From Microbacterium sp. MAH-37 (GTDB taxonomy: Bacteria > Actinomycetota > Actinomycetes > Actinomycetales > Microbacteriaceae), in NCBI RefSeq assembly GCF_009758255.1, contig NZ_WSEN01000006.1, positions 418,174-482,173 of the forward strand: a stretch of DNA of 64,000 bases, in the 5' to 3' direction. A program made the translations under genes and the position numbers. The notes below the pieces were generated by a model. It worked only from the letters and a program-made list of their open reading frames with translations, was not told the origin of the DNA and searched no databases. Of this stretch, positions 39,226-50,478 are shown piece by piece; position 1 is the stretch's first letter, and every line of letters begins with the position of its first letter.

Positions 39226-41034
39226 TCAGACCAGGGTCTCCTGCCAGGCCGCGTGCAGCTGGGCGAACTTGCCGGTCCCGCCGATCAGCGCGGCGGGGGT
39301 GTCGTCCTCGATGATGCGGCCGTGTTCCATCACCAGCACCCGGTCGGCGATCGCGACCGTCGACAGGCGGTGCGCGATGATGATCGCGGTGCGGTCGGCG
39401 AGCAGCGTCTGCAGTGCGTCCTGGATGAGGCGCTCCGACGGGATGTCCAGCGAGGCGGTCGCCTCGTCGAGGATCAGCACCGCCGGATCGGCGAGGAAGG
39501 CGCGGGCGAACGAGATCAACTGGCGCTGACCGGCCGAGACACGACCACCGCGCTTGTTGACATCGGTGGCGTAGCCGTCGGGCAGCGACTCGATGAAGCC
39601 GTCCGCGCCCACGGCCCGCGCGGCGGCCCGGATCTCCTCGAGCGTCGCATCCGGCTTGCCGAGTGCGATGTTGTCTGCGACAGTGCCACTGAACAGGTAC
39701 GCCTCCTGCGTGACCATGACGATCGCGCGGCGAAGGTCCTTCGGGTGCAGCCTCCGCAGGTCCACGCCGTCCAGCGTGACCTGGCCCTTGGTCGGGTCGT
39801 AGAACCGCGACACCAGCTTCGCCAGCGTGGACTTGCCCGCACCGGTCGTGCCGACCAGTGCGATCGTCTGTCCGGCGGGGATGTCCAGTGAGAAGTTCGG
39901 CAGGATCGTCTTCTCGCCGTTGTACCCGAAGGTGACCTCGTCGAAGCGGATGCCACCGCGCGACTCCCAGAGGTCGACCGGCTTCTCGGGGTCGGGCACC
40001 GTGGGCACCTCTTCGAGCACGCCGGACACCTTCTCCAGCGCCGCCGTGGCGGACTGGTAGGAGTTCAGGAACATCGCGATCTCCTGCATCGGCGCGAAGA
40101 AGTTGCGCACGTACAGCACCGCACTCAGCAGCACGCCGACGCCGAGCGCGCCGGTGGAGACCCGAATGCCGCCCCACAGCACCACGAACGTCGTGGTGAG
40201 CGCGGCGACCGCCATCAGACCGGGCTCGAAGGTGCCGAACAGCACCATCGAGCGGCGGTTGACGTCGCGGTAGTCACCGGCGAGCTTCTGGAAGGTCTCG
40301 TCGTTACGCGGCTCCTTGCGGAACGACTTCACGGCGCGGATGCCGGTCATCGTCTCCACGAACTGCACGATCACCTTCGCGCTGATGACGCGGGACTCGC
40401 GGTACACGAGCTGCGAGCGCTGATAGAACCAGCGCATCAGGAACGCCAGCGGCACGCCGGCGACCAGCAGGATGACGCCGGACTGCCAGTCCGCGATCAG
40501 GAGGGCGATGAACGTGAAGATGCCGAACAGCACACCCGAGACGAGGTTGTTCAGACCGCCGTCGAGCAGCTCGCGGATCGAGTCGAGGTCGCTGGTCTGG
40601 CGCGAGATGATGCGGCCAGACGTGTACGACTCATGGAACTCGAGGCTGAGCCGCTGGGTGTGCAGGAAGATGCGCTTGCGCAGGTCGAGCAGCACGGCCT
40701 GGGTGATGCGCGCGGCCACGACGACGTACCAGCCGATCAGGGCTGCGGCCGTGGCACCGGCCAGCAGGTACACACCGCTGACCACCAGCGCCGGCATCCA
40801 GTCGTTCTCCTCGAGCAGCACCGGAAGGGCCTTGTCGATCGCGACGCCGATCAGGATCGGGCCGGCGACCTGCAGCGCGGTGGAGATCACCAGCACGACG
40901 GCGGCGAGCGCGATGCGCGCGCGCAGTGGCGAGATCAGCGAGCCGAGCAGTCGCAGCGAGCGCTGCCGGATGGCCCGGCTCTCCTCGCGGGTGTAGTTCG
41001 AGCGGTCCTCGCCCTGGGTTCCCGTGATGGTCAT
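39226..41034 (-). CDS. ABC exporter half-transporter (second subunit, catalytic Walker B)
   Basis: 602-residue fused membrane/ATPase half-transporter. Six membrane helices occupy about residues 38-320. The nucleotide domain has Walker [10 protein letters not shown], a changed signature VSAGQRQ instead of LSGGQ, and a normal Walker B plus catalytic Glu ([12 protein letters not shown]). The neighbouring subunit has the opposite defects, so the two should pair as an asymmetric exporter. Its ATG overlaps the stop of the first subunit (ATGA). The substrate is unknown; such pairs commonly export drugs or lipids. Confidence 0.94.
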   Translation of the reverse strand: MTITGTQGEDRSNYTREESRAIRQRSLRLLGSLISPLRARIALAAVVLVISTALQVAGPILIGVAIDKALPVLLEENDWMPALVVSGVYLLAGATAAALIGWYVVVAARITQAVLLDLRKRIFLHTQRLSLEFHESYTSGRIISRQTSDLDSIRELLDGGLNNLVSGVLFGIFTFIALLIADWQSGVILLVAGVPLAFLMRWFYQRSQLVYRESRVISAKVIVQFVETMTGIRAVKSFRKEPRNDETFQKLAGDYRDVNRRSMVLFGTFEPGLMAVAALTTTFVVLWGGIRVSTGALGVGVLLSAVLYVRNFFAPMQEIAMFLNSYQSATAALEKVSGVLEEVPTVPDPEKPVDLWESRGGIRFDEVTFGYNGEKTILPNFSLDIPAGQTIALVGTTGAGKSTLAKLVSRFYDPTKGQVTLDGVDLRRLHPKDLRRAIVMVTQEAYLFSGTVADNIALGKPDATLEEIRAAARAVGADGFIESLPDGYATDVNKRGGRVSAGQRQLISFARAFLADPAVLILDEATASLDIPSERLIQDALQTLLADRTAIIIAHRLSTVAIADRVLVMEHGRIIEDDTPAALIGGTGKFAQLHAAWQETLV

Positions 41035-42950
41035 GCCTGCACCTCCTCTTCCTCGGATGCCGATGCTTCACTTCGACTCGCTGTCGCTCGCTCAGCACCA
41101 GCGTCGGCGATCATCTCCTCGGTGATGATCGGGATCGTTCCCGTGCGCGCCGCCTCTTCGGCCTCGAGGCTCGAGATCACGTGACGGTAGTGCGCGCTGG
41201 TCTTCAGCAGGTCGGCGTGCGTGCCGACCGCGGTGACCTTGCCGGCTTCGAGCAGCGCGACGCGGTCGGCGAGCGCGACGGTCGAGGGCCGGTGCGCGAC
41301 GATCAGCGCCGTGGTCTCGGCGAGGACGTGCCGCAGCGCCTCCTCGACGAGTGCCTCGGTGTCGACGTCGAGCGCGGACAGCGGGTCGTCCAGAACGAGC
41401 ACCTTCGGCGCCGCGGCCACCGCGCGGGCCAGCGCCAGGCGCTGTCGCTGTCCGCCGGAGAGGCTGAGGCCCTCCTCGCCGATGATCGTCTCGGTGCCCT
41501 CCGGCAGCGAGTCTACGAACCCGGCCTGCGCCACGTCGAGAGCCTCGCGCATGACGCGCTCGCCCTCTTCGCTGTGCGGGTCGAGGTCGGCGCGGCCGAG
41601 CAGCACGTTCTCGCGCACGGATGCCGAGAACAGCGTGGCGTCCTCGAACGCCATCGCGATGTGCCGGCGCAGCTCCGACAGGGGCAGGTCGCGCACGTCG
41701 ACGCCGTCGAGCGTGACCCGGCCGCCGGTGACGTCGTAGAGGCGGGCAGGGAGCGTGGTGAGCGTGGTCTTGCCGCTGCCGGTCAGACCGACGAGCGCCA
41801 TGGTCTCGCCGGGCCGCAGCACCAGGTCGATGCCGTCCAGCAGATCGCGCTCGGATGCACCGGCGTCCTGGTAGCGGAAGTGCGCGCCCTCGAACGCGAG
41901 CTCACCGCGCGGCGCGGCGATGTGCTTCGGATTCTCGGGGTCGGTGATCGTGTTCGTCTCCTGGAAGATGTCGAACACGCGGTCGGTCGCGGTGCGAGCA
42001 TCCAGCATGAACGAGAACAGGAACCCGATCGACTCGATCGGCCAGCGCAGCACGGTCGCCATCGCGAAGAAGGCGAACAGCTGCGCCGCGTCGATCTGGC
42101 CCTGCCAGATCAGCCAGATGCCGGTGAGCAGGCTGAGGCCGAACGCGATCTGCGGCATGAGGTCCAGCCAGAACCAGATGGTGCCGACCGCGCGGGCCTT
42201 GCTGAGCTCGGTCTCGCGCAGAGTCTCGGCCTGCGAGCTGAAGCGTCGAAGGGCGTGCTTGCCACGGCCGAAGGCCTTCAGCACGCGGATGCCGTGCACG
42301 CTCTCCTCGACGCTGGTGGCGAGGTCGCCGGCCTGGTCCTGGCTCTGCCGCGCGAGCACGCCGTAGCGCTTCTCGAACAGGAAGCCCTGGATCCACATCG
42401 GAATGCCGGTGACGAGGAAGATCGTGCCGAGCAGCCAGTGCCACTGGAACAGCAGCACGGCGCCGATGACGATGGTCAGCAGGTTCACGACGAGCAGGAT
42501 GAGGCCGAAGGCGATCCAGCGGCGGATCAGGCCGATGTCCTGCATCATGCGACTGAGCAGCTGACCGGAGCCCCAGCGGTCGTGGAAGGCGACCGGGAGG
42601 GTCTGCAGGCGCGCGTAGATGTCGGCGCGCATGCGGTATTCGACCTCGGTGGCCGGGGTGAGAACGAACCAGCGACGCAGCCAGACCATGGCGGCCTCGC
42701 CGAGGCCGAGCAGCAGCACAATCGCCGCACCTCCGACGATCGCGGCGACGTTACCGGTCGCGATCGGACCGCGGATGATCTGCTCGAGCACGATCGGCAC
42801 CATGAGCGCGAGCACCGCGGCCGCGAGCGCACTGGCGGCGCCGCCGGCGAGGCGCCCGATGATCGGCTGGACGAACGGCTTCAGCCGCCACAGCGCAGCT
42901 GGGGTGGAAAGGGATGACGAAGGAGATTCGGGAATGGGGGACGCAGACAT
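41031..42950 (-). CDS. ABC exporter half-transporter (first subunit, degenerate Walker B)
   Basis: 639-residue half-transporter with six membrane helices (about residues 25-320). It has Walker [11 protein letters not shown], an intact LSLSGGQRQ signature, and [12 protein letters not shown], where Asp replaces the catalytic Glu. Combined with the second subunit, one consensus ATP site (that subunit's Walker motifs with this LSGGQ) and one degenerate site result. The last residues, around ATASRSEAS, are encoded by a repeat shared with 55051-55082. The ATG has no good ribosome site, but a 23-codon frame with a strong site lies 108 bp upstream. Confidence 0.93.
   Translation of the reverse strand: MSASPIPESPSSSLSTPAALWRLKPFVQPIIGRLAGGAASALAAAVLALMVPIVLEQIIRGPIATGNVAAIVGGAAIVLLLGLGEAAMVWLRRWFVLTPATEVEYRMRADIYARLQTLPVAFHDRWGSGQLLSRMMQDIGLIRRWIAFGLILLVVNLLTIVIGAVLLFQWHWLLGTIFLVTGIPMWIQGFLFEKRYGVLARQSQDQAGDLATSVEESVHGIRVLKAFGRGKHALRRFSSQAETLRETELSKARAVGTIWFWLDLMPQIAFGLSLLTGIWLIWQGQIDAAQLFAFFAMATVLRWPIESIGFLFSFMLDARTATDRVFDIFQETNTITDPENPKHIAAPRGELAFEGAHFRYQDAGASERDLLDGIDLVLRPGETMALVGLTGSGKTTLTTLPARLYDVTGGRVTLDGVDVRDLPLSELRRHIAMAFEDATLFSASVRENVLLGRADLDPHSEEGERVMREALDVAQAGFVDSLPEGTETIIGEEGLSLSGGQRQRLALARAVAAAPKVLVLDDPLSALDVDTEALVEEALRHVLAETTALIVAHRPSTVALADRVALLEAGKVTAVGTHADLLKTSAHYRHVISSLEAEEAARTGTIPIITEEMIADAGAERATASRSEASASEEEEVQA
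41069..41100. repeat. Palindrome-family repeat inside the ABC gene end
   Basis: CACTTCGACTCGCTG followed by TCGCTCGCTCAGCACC matches, with few changes, the intergenic repeat at 55051-55082. It codes for part of the C-terminal tail of the first ABC subunit. Confidence 0.7.
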
Positions 42951-43003
42951 GTGACGTATCGATGATTCTCAAGAGAGGGCGGAACTACGGCGACGATGAG
43001 GAA

Positions 43004-43027
43004 GCGGATGCCTCGAGGGGCACCCGC
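43004..43027 (-). promoter_or_regulatory. Hairpin between leader ORF and ABC exporter
   Basis: On the - strand GCGGGTGCC pairs with GGCATCCGC (one G-U) around a six-base loop. It sits between the stop of the 23-codon frame (43059) and the exporter ATG (42950), where an attenuation or mRNA-folding switch would be expected. No T-run follows. Confidence 0.4.
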
Positions 43028-43058
43028 CGGTCGGTGGAGGCGGTGACTGCGGTGGTAC

Positions 43059-43130
43059 TCAGCCCAGAAGGGGAGCGTAGACCGAGCCGGGGACATCCGT
43101 GACGGCCGGCGAAGCGGTGATCGTGAACAT
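43059..43130 (-). CDS. Candidate 23-residue leader peptide of the ABC exporter
   Basis: A 23-codon frame starting at ATG 43130 with GAGGAGG placed ideally upstream, the strongest ribosome site in this region. It starts MFTITAS and ends YAPLLG, with no signal peptide. A good promoter stands upstream (TTGCAT-17 bp-TACGCT), and the exporter genes follow 108 bp past its stop with no good ribosome site of their own. The heterodimeric exporter BmrCD of Bacillus subtilis is known to be controlled by a translated leader (BmrB), so a similar role is inferred. Confidence 0.45.
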   Translation of the reverse strand: MFTITASPAVTDVPGSVYAPLLG

Positions 43131-43182
43131 GGTGTCCTCCTCGAAACTCGGCGATGCCGGCCGATCGGCGCGACAGCCCTCC

Positions 43183-43211
43183 AGCGTATTCCTGTGAACT
43201 CGCTGATGCAA
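43183..43211 (-). promoter_or_regulatory. Promoter of leader peptide and ABC exporter
   Basis: On the - strand TTGCAT (43211-43206) and TACGCT (43188-43183) are separated by exactly 17 bp, the standard sigma-70-type spacing. This would start a transcript near 43176, about 45 bases before the 23-codon frame. Confidence 0.6.
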
Positions 43212-43309
43212 GCGTATTCCCGAACCGGTTCCCGCGGCGACGCATCCGCACGACGCAGCGCCCTTCGCTGCTGTCAGCGGAGGGCGCTGCGGTCGCCGAG
43301 GGCGCCGGA

Positions 43310-43801
43310 TCAGGCCGCCTCTCTCGCGAGGAGCGAGCGCTTCACGTCGACGCCCCAGGCGAAGCCGCCCATGCTGCCGTCGCCGCGCAGCACCCGGTGG
43401 CACGGCACGAACAGTGCGGGCGCGTTGCGGGCGCAGACGGATGCTGCCGCCCGCGCCGCCTGCGGATTGCCGAGCGCGATCGCGAACTCGGTATAGGTCA
43501 GCGGCTCCCCCGGCGTGATCCGGCGCAGCGCGTCCCAGCCGCTCTGCTGCCGGTCGGTGCCGAACTGGCGCACCGGCACGGAGTCGATCGCCGCGAGGTC
43601 GCCGTCGTAGTAGGCCCGAACCGCGGAGGCGGCATCCGTCTCGCCCTCGGGGATCTCGGCGGGTCGGTGCGCCGGCGCGAGCCGCGCGATGATCTCGTCG
43701 CGGGAATCGGTCCAGCCGGATGCCAGCACGCGCTGTTCGTCGTCGGCGAGGATCGTGAACGGCCCGTCAGGGGTCTGGACGGTCTGGATGGTCGCGGTCA
43801 T
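43310..43801 (-). CDS. ogt: Methylated-DNA--[protein]-cysteine S-methyltransferase
   Basis: 163-residue suicide repair protein that takes methyl groups off O6-alkylguanine. The acceptor motif [18 protein letters not shown] is complete, and the preceding helix-turn-helix ([19 protein letters not shown]) fits. The ATG at 43801 overlaps the stop of the Ada-AlkA gene (ATGA) and follows GGAGA, so the two repair proteins are made together. It converges with no gene; the ABC exporter promoter lies just upstream of its 3' end on the same strand. Confidence 0.96.
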   Translation of the reverse strand: MTATIQTVQTPDGPFTILADDEQRVLASGWTDSRDEIIARLAPAHRPAEIPEGETDAASAVRAYYDGDLAAIDSVPVRQFGTDRQQSGWDALRRITPGEPLTYTEFAIALGNPQAARAAASVCARNAPALFVPCHRVLRGDGSMGGFAWGVDVKRSLLAREAA

Positions 43802-45288
43802 GAGTTCGTCTCCTCGGTCTTCTTCGCGGTTCTGCGCTTCACCGGCGCGTTGCGCCAGAGGTGCGCGGTGAGATAGCTGCGCCACGGCGCCGTGCGCTCA
43901 GCCCACAGCGCGAGCGGGGCGGGGTCGGCGGGGAGTCCCGCCGCCGCTCCCCCGGCGCGGGCGGCGACGTCGCCGGGCAGGAACACGTCGGGGTCGCCGA
44001 TCACCCGCATCCGCACGTAGTCGGCGGTCCACGGGCCGATGCCGGGCATCGCCAGCAGCGCGGCGCGCTGATCCTCGGCGTCGTCACCGACGCTGAGCAC
44101 GAGTTCGCCGCTCGCGAGCGCGGCGGCCGCGCCGGTGATCGCCCGGATGCGGGCCGCGGGACCGCGCAGCACCTCGGCGCCGTGCTCGGCGATCGCGGTC
44201 ATCGTCGGGAACAGGACGCCGCCTTCGGCGGTGCGCTCGCCGAGCGCATCGGCGAGTGCGGTGAGCGCAGTGCGGGCCGCGACGACGGTGATCTGCTGGC
44301 CCACCATCGCGCGGATCAGCATCTCGTGCGGGTCGACCGCGCCGGGGACGCGGATGCCGGGGACGCGGGCAACGAGCGGAGCGAGCTCCGGATGCCCGGC
44401 GAGTGCGGCATCCACCGCGTCGGGGTCGGCGTCCAGGTCGAACAGCCGGCGCGAGCGCGCCACGAGCGGGGCGAGGTCGCCGAGCCGGGCGAGCCGCGCG
44501 CGCAGATGCAGCCGCGTGCCGTCGTGCCGCAGCCGGAACCACGCCGGCCCGCCGTCCAGCCGGAGATGACGCTCGAACGTCCGCGGCCCGGCCTCCTCCA
44601 CGCCAGGGAGGGCGCGGGCCGCCATCCAGTCGAACAGGCCATCCAGGTCGATCGGCGCTCGGTACGGCAGCACCAGATCGATCGTGCCGGGGACCATCTC
44701 CTCGGCCGGCGCGGTGCCGGCCCGGCGCCGGGCGCGCAGCTCGGTCGGCGTCATGCCGAACACCTCGCGCACGGTGTCGTTGAACTGGCGCAGACTGGCG
44801 AAGCCGGCCGAGAACGCGGCATCCGCCACCGGCAGGTCGGTGCCGACCAGCAGCATCCGCGCGGTGTGCGCACGGTGCGCGCGGGAGAGCGCGAGGGGAC
44901 CAGCGCCCAGTTCCGCGACCAGCATCCGGTTCAGATGCCGCGGCGAGTAACCGAGCCGGCGCGCCAGGCCGGGGACGCCCTCGCGATCGACGACGCCGTC
45001 GCCGATCAGGCGCATCGCTCTGGCCGCGGCGTCGCCGCGCAGGTTCCAGTCCGGCGAGCCGGGAGCCGCCTCGGGCAGGCACCGCTTGCACGCCCGGTAC
45101 CCCGCCTCATGCGCGGCGGCGCTGGTCGGGTAGAACGTGACGTTCGCGGGTTTCGGCGTCCGTGCAGGGCAGCTCGGCCGGCAGTAGATGCCGGTCGAGC
45201 TGACCGCCGTCACGAACTGTCCGTCGAAGCGGGTGTCCCGCGCGCTGATCGCGCGGTACCGCTCGTCGAAGGTCATCGTCAGGGTCAT
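43798..45288 (-). CDS. Ada regulator fused to AlkA 3-methyladenine DNA glycosylase
   Basis: 496-residue fusion. Residues 1-75 are the Ada zinc domain with C36, C40, C67 and C70 (YCRPSCPAR and ACKRC); C36 corresponds to the cysteine that accepts methyl from phosphotriesters. Residues 85-190 are an AraC helix-turn-helix ([26 protein letters not shown]). Residues 200-310 are the AlkA N-domain and 315-480 the HhH-GPD glycosylase ([30 protein letters not shown], with the catalytic Asp). It senses methylation and repairs N-alkyl bases. CAGAGT sits six bases before the ATG. It is co-translated with ogt. Confidence 0.95.
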   Translation of the reverse strand: MTLTMTFDERYRAISARDTRFDGQFVTAVSSTGIYCRPSCPARTPKPANVTFYPTSAAAHEAGYRACKRCLPEAAPGSPDWNLRGDAAARAMRLIGDGVVDREGVPGLARRLGYSPRHLNRMLVAELGAGPLALSRAHRAHTARMLLVGTDLPVADAAFSAGFASLRQFNDTVREVFGMTPTELRARRRAGTAPAEEMVPGTIDLVLPYRAPIDLDGLFDWMAARALPGVEEAGPRTFERHLRLDGGPAWFRLRHDGTRLHLRARLARLGDLAPLVARSRRLFDLDADPDAVDAALAGHPELAPLVARVPGIRVPGAVDPHEMLIRAMVGQQITVVAARTALTALADALGERTAEGGVLFPTMTAIAEHGAEVLRGPAARIRAITGAAAALASGELVLSVGDDAEDQRAALLAMPGIGPWTADYVRMRVIGDPDVFLPGDVAARAGGAAAGLPADPAPLALWAERTAPWRSYLTAHLWRNAPVKRRTAKKTEETNS

Positions 45289-45356
45289 GCCCCTACTCTG
45301 ACACGCCCAGACGACGACGGCTCGCGGAAATCGGACACGGCTGTGCCCGCCCGCTC

Positions 45357-46964
45357 CTAGTGGAAGAAGTGGCGCTCCCCGGTGAAGAACATGGTCACGC
45401 CGGCCTTGCGGGCGGCATCCACGACCTCCTCGTCACGCACCGAACCGCCCGGCTGCACGATCGCCGTGATGCCGGCGTCGATGAGCACCTGCGCACCATC
45501 GGCGAACGGGAAGAACGCGTCGGACGCCGCGACCGATCCGGCCGCGCGGTCACCGGCGCGCTCGACCGCGAGGCGGCACGAGTCGACGCGGTTGACCTGG
45601 CCCATGCCGACGCCCACCGTGGCGTTGTCCTTGGCGAGCACGATCGCGTTGGACTTGACGGCGCGGCACGCCTTCCACGCGAAGATGAGGTTTTCCATCG
45701 CGGCGTCGTCCGGACGCTCGCCCGACACCAGCTCCCAGTCCTTCGCGACCGAGACGATGTCGTCCGGGAAGCGGTCGGCATCCTGCAGCAGCAGACCGCC
45801 GGACACCAGACGCACGTCCATGCGCTCCTGCTGCCAATCCTCGGGCAGCTTCAGCAGACGCAGGTTCTTCTTCGCCTTGAACACCTCGAGCGCGGCCGGC
45901 TCGAAGTCGGGGGCGACGATGACCTCGGTGAAGATGTCCTTGAGGTTCTCGGCCATCTTCAGGGTGACGGTGCCGTTCGCGGCGATCACGCCGCCGTAGG
46001 CCGAGACCGGGTCGCACTCGTGCGCGCGCAGATGCGCGCTGGCGATCGGGTCGAGGGCGTTCGGCGCGGTCGTCGCGATGCCGCAGGGGTTCGCGTGCTT
46101 GATGATCGCGACGGACGGCAGCACCATGTCATAGGCGGCGCGCAGCGCGGCATCCGCGTCGACGTAGTTGTTGTAGGACATCTCCTTGCCCTGCAGCTGC
46201 GTGGCCTGGGCGATGCCATGCCCGCCGGCGCGGGTGTAGATCGCCGCGCGCTGGTGCGAGTTCTCGCCGTAGCGCAGCGTGGCAAGGCGCTCGGCCTTGA
46301 TCGTCAGGTGCTCCGGCAGGTCGGCGCCGTCGCCCAGCGTGCCCTCGGCGAACCAGGCGGCCACGGCGGTGTCGTAGGCGGCCGTGTGCGCGAAGGCGCG
46401 TGCGGCGAGCTCGCGGCGCTGCACCAGCGTGGTACCGCCGGCGCGCACCGACTCGATGACGGACGGGTACGACTCCGGCGAGACGACGATCGCGACATTC
46501 GCGTGGTTCTTGGCCGCCGCGCGCACCATGGCAGGGCCGCCGATGTCGATCTGCTCGACGATGTCGTCGCCCTCGGCACCGGATGCCACGGTCTCGACGA
46601 ACGGGTACAGGTTGACCACGACCAGCTCGAAGGGCTCGATGCCGAGGTCCTTCAGCTGACGCTCGTGATCCTCGAGGCGCAGGTCGGCGAGCAGGCCGCC
46701 GTGGATCTTCGGGTGCAGCGTCTTGACGCGACCGTCGAGCATCTCGGCGACGCCGGTGACAGCGGCCACGTCGGTGACCGCGTGCCCGGCCGCGCGGATG
46801 GTCGCGGCGGTGGAGCCGGTCGAGACGATCTCGACGCCGGCCTCGGTCAGCGCCGCGGCGAGCTCGAGCAGGCCGGACTTGTCACTGACGGAGACGAGCG
46901 CGCGGCGGATCGGGACCGTGTCGCGGTGGCGGTAGAGCGAGGGATCCTGACGGGGGCCGGCCAT
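45357..46964 (-). CDS. purH: Bifunctional AICAR formyltransferase/IMP cyclohydrolase
   Basis: 535-residue enzyme for the last two steps of IMP synthesis, using 10-formyl-tetrahydrofolate from FolD. The N-terminal cyclohydrolase shows [17 protein letters not shown] and [18 protein letters not shown]. The transformylase has [22 protein letters not shown], and the closing [10 protein letters not shown] and [11 protein letters not shown]. The ATG at 46964 follows AAGGAG, 40 bp after purN. The order PerM-like - purN - purH is the same as in mycobacteria. Confidence 0.98.
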   Translation of the reverse strand: MAGPRQDPSLYRHRDTVPIRRALVSVSDKSGLLELAAALTEAGVEIVSTGSTAATIRAAGHAVTDVAAVTGVAEMLDGRVKTLHPKIHGGLLADLRLEDHERQLKDLGIEPFELVVVNLYPFVETVASGAEGDDIVEQIDIGGPAMVRAAAKNHANVAIVVSPESYPSVIESVRAGGTTLVQRRELAARAFAHTAAYDTAVAAWFAEGTLGDGADLPEHLTIKAERLATLRYGENSHQRAAIYTRAGGHGIAQATQLQGKEMSYNNYVDADAALRAAYDMVLPSVAIIKHANPCGIATTAPNALDPIASAHLRAHECDPVSAYGGVIAANGTVTLKMAENLKDIFTEVIVAPDFEPAALEVFKAKKNLRLLKLPEDWQQERMDVRLVSGGLLLQDADRFPDDIVSVAKDWELVSGERPDDAAMENLIFAWKACRAVKSNAIVLAKDNATVGVGMGQVNRVDSCRLAVERAGDRAAGSVAASDAFFPFADGAQVLIDAGITAIVQPGGSVRDEEVVDAARKAGVTMFFTGERHFFH

Positions 46965-47004
46965 GGTGATGCTCCTTGGAGTGCGTGTCGGGTTTCGAGG
47001 GGGT

Positions 47005-47586
47005 TCAGGACGTGAGTGCGAGCTCGCCCGTGGCGATGCGCTGCACCACTTCGATGAGCAGTCGGCGCTCCACGGGCTTGATGCGCTCGTGCAGGCTGTG
47101 CTCGGTGTCGCCCGGCAGCACGGGTATGCGCTCCTGGGCGAGGATCGGTCCGGAGTCGACCCCGTCGTCGACGACGATGACGCTGGCCCCGGTCTCGGAG
47201 ACGCCCGCGGCGAGCGCGTCGCGCACGCCGTGCGCGCCGGGGAACTCGGGCAGGTAGGCCGGGTGCGTGTTGATGATGTGAGGCGCGTACTGCGCGACGA
47301 GTGCCGCCGGCAGCAGACGCATCAGGCCGCTGAGCACGATGAGGTCCGGCGACCAGACAGCCAGCTGGCGGCCTAGCTCGGCGCCCCAGGCATCCCGGTT
47401 CTCGTGCTCGTGCCATGGCACGGTGAAGGTCGGGATGCCGAACTCCTCCGCGTGTGCGAGGCCGTCGGCATCGCGATCGGCGCCCACGACGACCACCCGA
47501 GCCGGGAAGTCGGGGTGGCGGGCGGCTTCGAGCAGGGCACGGAGATTCGAGCCGGTGCCCGAGATCAGAACAGCGACCGTCAGCAC
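47005..47586 (-). CDS. purN: Phosphoribosylglycinamide formyltransferase
   Basis: 193-residue folate-dependent enzyme of purine synthesis (GAR to formyl-GAR). Present are [14 protein letters not shown] at the N-terminus, the catalytic block [22 protein letters not shown] (Asn and His) and [19 protein letters not shown] with the catalytic Asp. A GTG start at 47586 lies four bases after the stop of the PerM-like gene, so it is in the same transcript. Confidence 0.97.
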   Translation of the reverse strand: MLTVAVLISGTGSNLRALLEAARHPDFPARVVVVGADRDADGLAHAEEFGIPTFTVPWHEHENRDAWGAELGRQLAVWSPDLIVLSGLMRLLPAALVAQYAPHIINTHPAYLPEFPGAHGVRDALAAGVSETGASVIVVDDGVDSGPILAQERIPVLPGDTEHSLHERIKPVERRLLIEVVQRIATGELALTS

Positions 47587-47590
47587 GCGG

Positions 47591-48904
47591 TCAGTCTACC
47601 CGGGTGCCGGGCGTGTCCTGACCCGATGACCTTCCATCCGCCGACGCCGCATCGAACGCCGCCATCTCCTCGCGCCAGCGGTCGGTGCGCTCCTCTGCGA
47701 GCTCGTCGCGGTGGCGGGGTGCGAGCAGCAGGATCGCGGCGCCGACGAGCACCTCCAGCCCGATCGCGAGGGCGAGCCCCCCGGGTTGCGGTCCGGTCTC
47801 GGCGAGGCGGCCGGGTCCGATGGAGCCGGATGCCAGCACCGCCGCCAACGCGGCGACCCCGGCCGAGAGCAGGGCGATGCCGGCGGCGATGGCGGCGCGC
47901 GGGCCGTACCCCTCGGCCGTGCCCTCCCAGACCAGTTTCGAGCGCACCATCCAGCCGGCCAGCGCGCCGGCCGCGATCGGGATCAGGACCACGACGAGCA
48001 TCCAGAACGAGTCCACGGGCGGCAGCAGACCAAGCACCGGAATGCCGGGCACGACGCCCAGCTGAGTGCCGGCCGGTGACACAGCAGTGCCCGCGCCGAC
48101 CGCGAAGCCGGGGCCGGCGATCCAGGCCACCGCCCATACCAGCAGCGTCGGCAGGTAGGCGAGCTGGCCGAGCGTGATCACCGTCGCACCGAGCGCGTCG
48201 ACGTGTGCGCTCTCGAACAGCGCGATCACCTCTCCCCCGCGCAGCACCGTCATCGCCGCGAGACCCAGTGCCCCGACACCGGTGAGCGCGACGACCGTCA
48301 CCGCGGCGCCGCGGACGGCCTCGGCGGGCACCGGGGCCCAGTCACCCCACCCGTCGACGATGTCGTGCACGAGGTCGACCACCCCGCCGTCCCCCTCGGA
48401 CCAGGCGTGCCGTACGGCGCCGGCGAGCGCGCCCGCGAGATAGACCGCGACGGGCAGCAGGGCTCCGGCCCAGAACGGGATGCGGGCCGCAGGCGTGCCC
48501 GCTGTGAGGGCCACCAGCAGCGAGATCGCGGCGAAGACCACCGTGCCGCCGATGACGCCGGAGAGCCATGCGCCTGCCGTGGAAGCACGCCGGCCCGACC
48601 GCGCCGCGAACAGCAGCGTGAACAGCAGCATCGCGAGCGGGGTGAGCGAGAGGGTGAACTGCGCGGCGGCTGGGGCGATTCCGGTGGAACGGACCACCTC
48701 GTCGGGGATCGTGATCTGCATCGCGGCCCCGTGCCCGAACTGCCAGAGCGTGCCACTGGCGGGCCACAGCGCGCCCCAGTCCGCGGCGGACCCGAACGCG
48801 ATCGTCCACAGCAACGTGAGGGGCGCCAGCAGCACGGCGAGACCGACGGCTGCGGCGATCGCGGCGTCGAGCGCGGCGAGAAGGGCGACGGTGAGGCGTT
48901 GCAT
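47591..48904 (-). CDS. Polytopic membrane protein of the DUF6350/PerM type
   Basis: 437-residue membrane protein with about ten spans and a charged C-terminal tail ([18 protein letters not shown]). Position directly before purN-purH, its size and its topology match the actinobacterial PerM-like family, which in Mycobacterium tuberculosis lies in the same place and is linked to cell division. The sequence itself shows no catalytic motif. TAGGCT nine bases before the ATG gives a very short leader. It is divergent from the NCS2 permease gene. Confidence 0.78.
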   Translation of the reverse strand: MQRLTVALLAALDAAIAAAVGLAVLLAPLTLLWTIAFGSAADWGALWPASGTLWQFGHGAAMQITIPDEVVRSTGIAPAAAQFTLSLTPLAMLLFTLLFAARSGRRASTAGAWLSGVIGGTVVFAAISLLVALTAGTPAARIPFWAGALLPVAVYLAGALAGAVRHAWSEGDGGVVDLVHDIVDGWGDWAPVPAEAVRGAAVTVVALTGVGALGLAAMTVLRGGEVIALFESAHVDALGATVITLGQLAYLPTLLVWAVAWIAGPGFAVGAGTAVSPAGTQLGVVPGIPVLGLLPPVDSFWMLVVVLIPIAAGALAGWMVRSKLVWEGTAEGYGPRAAIAAGIALLSAGVAALAAVLASGSIGPGRLAETGPQPGGLALAIGLEVLVGAAILLLAPRHRDELAEERTDRWREEMAAFDAASADGRSSGQDTPGTRVD

Positions 48905-48987
48905 GTCGTCAAAAGCCTACGATGTCCGCCCCGAGCCTTTTCCGCGCACCCCCGCTACACGATAGATTCTCCTGCGGAGGTCCCCCG

Positions 48988-50412
48988 ATGACTACAGCCC
49001 CTGCCGTCCCCGACACCGACCAGAAGGAGCCGGTGAACGCCGTCGACCGCTTCTTCGAGATCACCAAGCGCGGATCCACCTTCGGCGCGGAGATCCGCGG
49101 CGGTGTGGTCACGTTCGTGACGATGGCGTACATCGTCATCCTGAACCCGATCATCCTGTCGACGCCGGATGTCGCCGGCAACACCCTGCCCGGTCCGGCC
49201 GTGGCCGCAGCGACCGCGCTCACCGCCGGCGTGATGACGCTGATGTTCGCACTCATCTCGCGTCTGCCGTTCGCGTTCGCCGCGGGGCTCGGCATCAACG
49301 CCTTCCTGGCGTTCTCCGTGGTCGGGACCGTGACGTGGCCCGAGGCCATGGCGCTGGTCGTGATCAACGGTCTGGTCATCGTGCTGCTCGCCGCGACCGG
49401 CCTGCGGAAGATGATCTTCGACGCCGTCCCCGTGCAACTCAAGCTCGCGATCACCGTCGGCATCGGCCTGTTCATCGCCTTCATCGGCTTCGTGAACGCC
49501 GGCTTCGTCACGGCGACGGGCAACGCCTCGCCCCCGGTCGACCTCGGCACCGGCGGCTCGGTGGCGAGCATCCCGACCCTGCTCTTCGTGATCACCCTGC
49601 TGATCGGCGGCGCGCTCATCGCGCTGCGCGTCAAGGGCGCCATCCTCATCGCCCTCGCCGGAGGCACCGTGCTCGGCGCCATCATCAGCGCGATCTGGAA
49701 GGTCGAGGGCCTCGGGTTCGACCTCTCCGGCGGCATCGTCGGCGTGCCCGATCTCAGCCTCATCGGCGCCGTCGACTTCTCATTCGACCTCGGCAAGGTG
49801 AGCGTCGTCGCGCTCGTGATGTTCGTGTTCACCCTGGTCTTCTCCAACTTCTTCGACGCCATGGGGACGATGACCGGCCTCGCGAAGGAAGCCGATCTGG
49901 CCGACGAGAAGGGCGACTTCCCGCGCATCAAGTCGGCACTGATCGTCGAGGGCGTCGGCGCGGTCGTCGGCGGTGGCACGTCGTCGTCGTCGGCGACGGT
50001 GTTCGTCGAGTCGGGCGCGGGTATCGGCGAGGGCGCGCGCACCGGCTTCGCCACCGCGATCACCGGCGTGCTGCTGCTCCTGACCATGTTCTTCACGCCG
50101 CTGACGTCGCTGGTTCCCAGCGCGGTCGCGGCCTCGGCCCTGGTGCTCGTCGGCGCGATGATGCTCGCGCAGATCAAGAACATCGACTTCAGCGACTTCC
50201 GTGTGCTGCTGCCGGTGTTCCTCACCGTCACCGTCATGCCGATGACCTACTCGATCGCCAACGGCATCGGAGCGGGCTTCGTCAGCTGGGTGGTCGTGAA
50301 TGCGGTCTCCGGCAAGGCGAAGACCATCCATCCGCTGCTCTGGATCGTGGCGGCCGGCTTCGTGCTGTTCTTCGCCCGCGGCCCGCTCGAGGTCGCCTTC
50401 GGCGTCGCCTGA
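48988..50412 (+). CDS. NCS2-family purine permease (AzgA-like)
   Basis: 474-residue nucleobase:cation symporter with about fourteen spans. FFEITKRGSTFGAEIRGGVVTFVTMAYIVILNP is the N-terminal signature of AzgA-like hypoxanthine/guanine/adenine permeases, and EGVGAVVGGGTSSSSATVFVESGAGIGEGARTG is the conserved substrate-site loop. The ATG at 48988 follows GGAGGT; TAGATT (48964-48969) is a possible -10. Standing divergent to PerM-purN-purH, it fits a purine-salvage role. Confidence 0.93.
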   Translation: MTTAPAVPDTDQKEPVNAVDRFFEITKRGSTFGAEIRGGVVTFVTMAYIVILNPIILSTPDVAGNTLPGPAVAAATALTAGVMTLMFALISRLPFAFAAGLGINAFLAFSVVGTVTWPEAMALVVINGLVIVLLAATGLRKMIFDAVPVQLKLAITVGIGLFIAFIGFVNAGFVTATGNASPPVDLGTGGSVASIPTLLFVITLLIGGALIALRVKGAILIALAGGTVLGAIISAIWKVEGLGFDLSGGIVGVPDLSLIGAVDFSFDLGKVSVVALVMFVFTLVFSNFFDAMGTMTGLAKEADLADEKGDFPRIKSALIVEGVGAVVGGGTSSSSATVFVESGAGIGEGARTGFATAITGVLLLLTMFFTPLTSLVPSAVAASALVLVGAMMLAQIKNIDFSDFRVLLPVFLTVTVMPMTYSIANGIGAGFVSWVVVNAVSGKAKTIHPLLWIVAAGFVLFFARGPLEVAFGVA

Positions 50413-50433
50413 GGCCGATTCAGCCGGTCACGC

Positions 50434-50473
50434 GACGAAGGGGACGGATGCTGCGGCATTGGTCCCCTTCGTC
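50434..50473. terminator. 12-bp bidirectional hairpin
   Basis: GACGAAGGGGAC pairs with GTCCCCTTCGTC across a 16-base loop, between the permease gene and the convergent VOC gene. Confidence 0.8.
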
Positions 50474-50478
50474 GTCTC

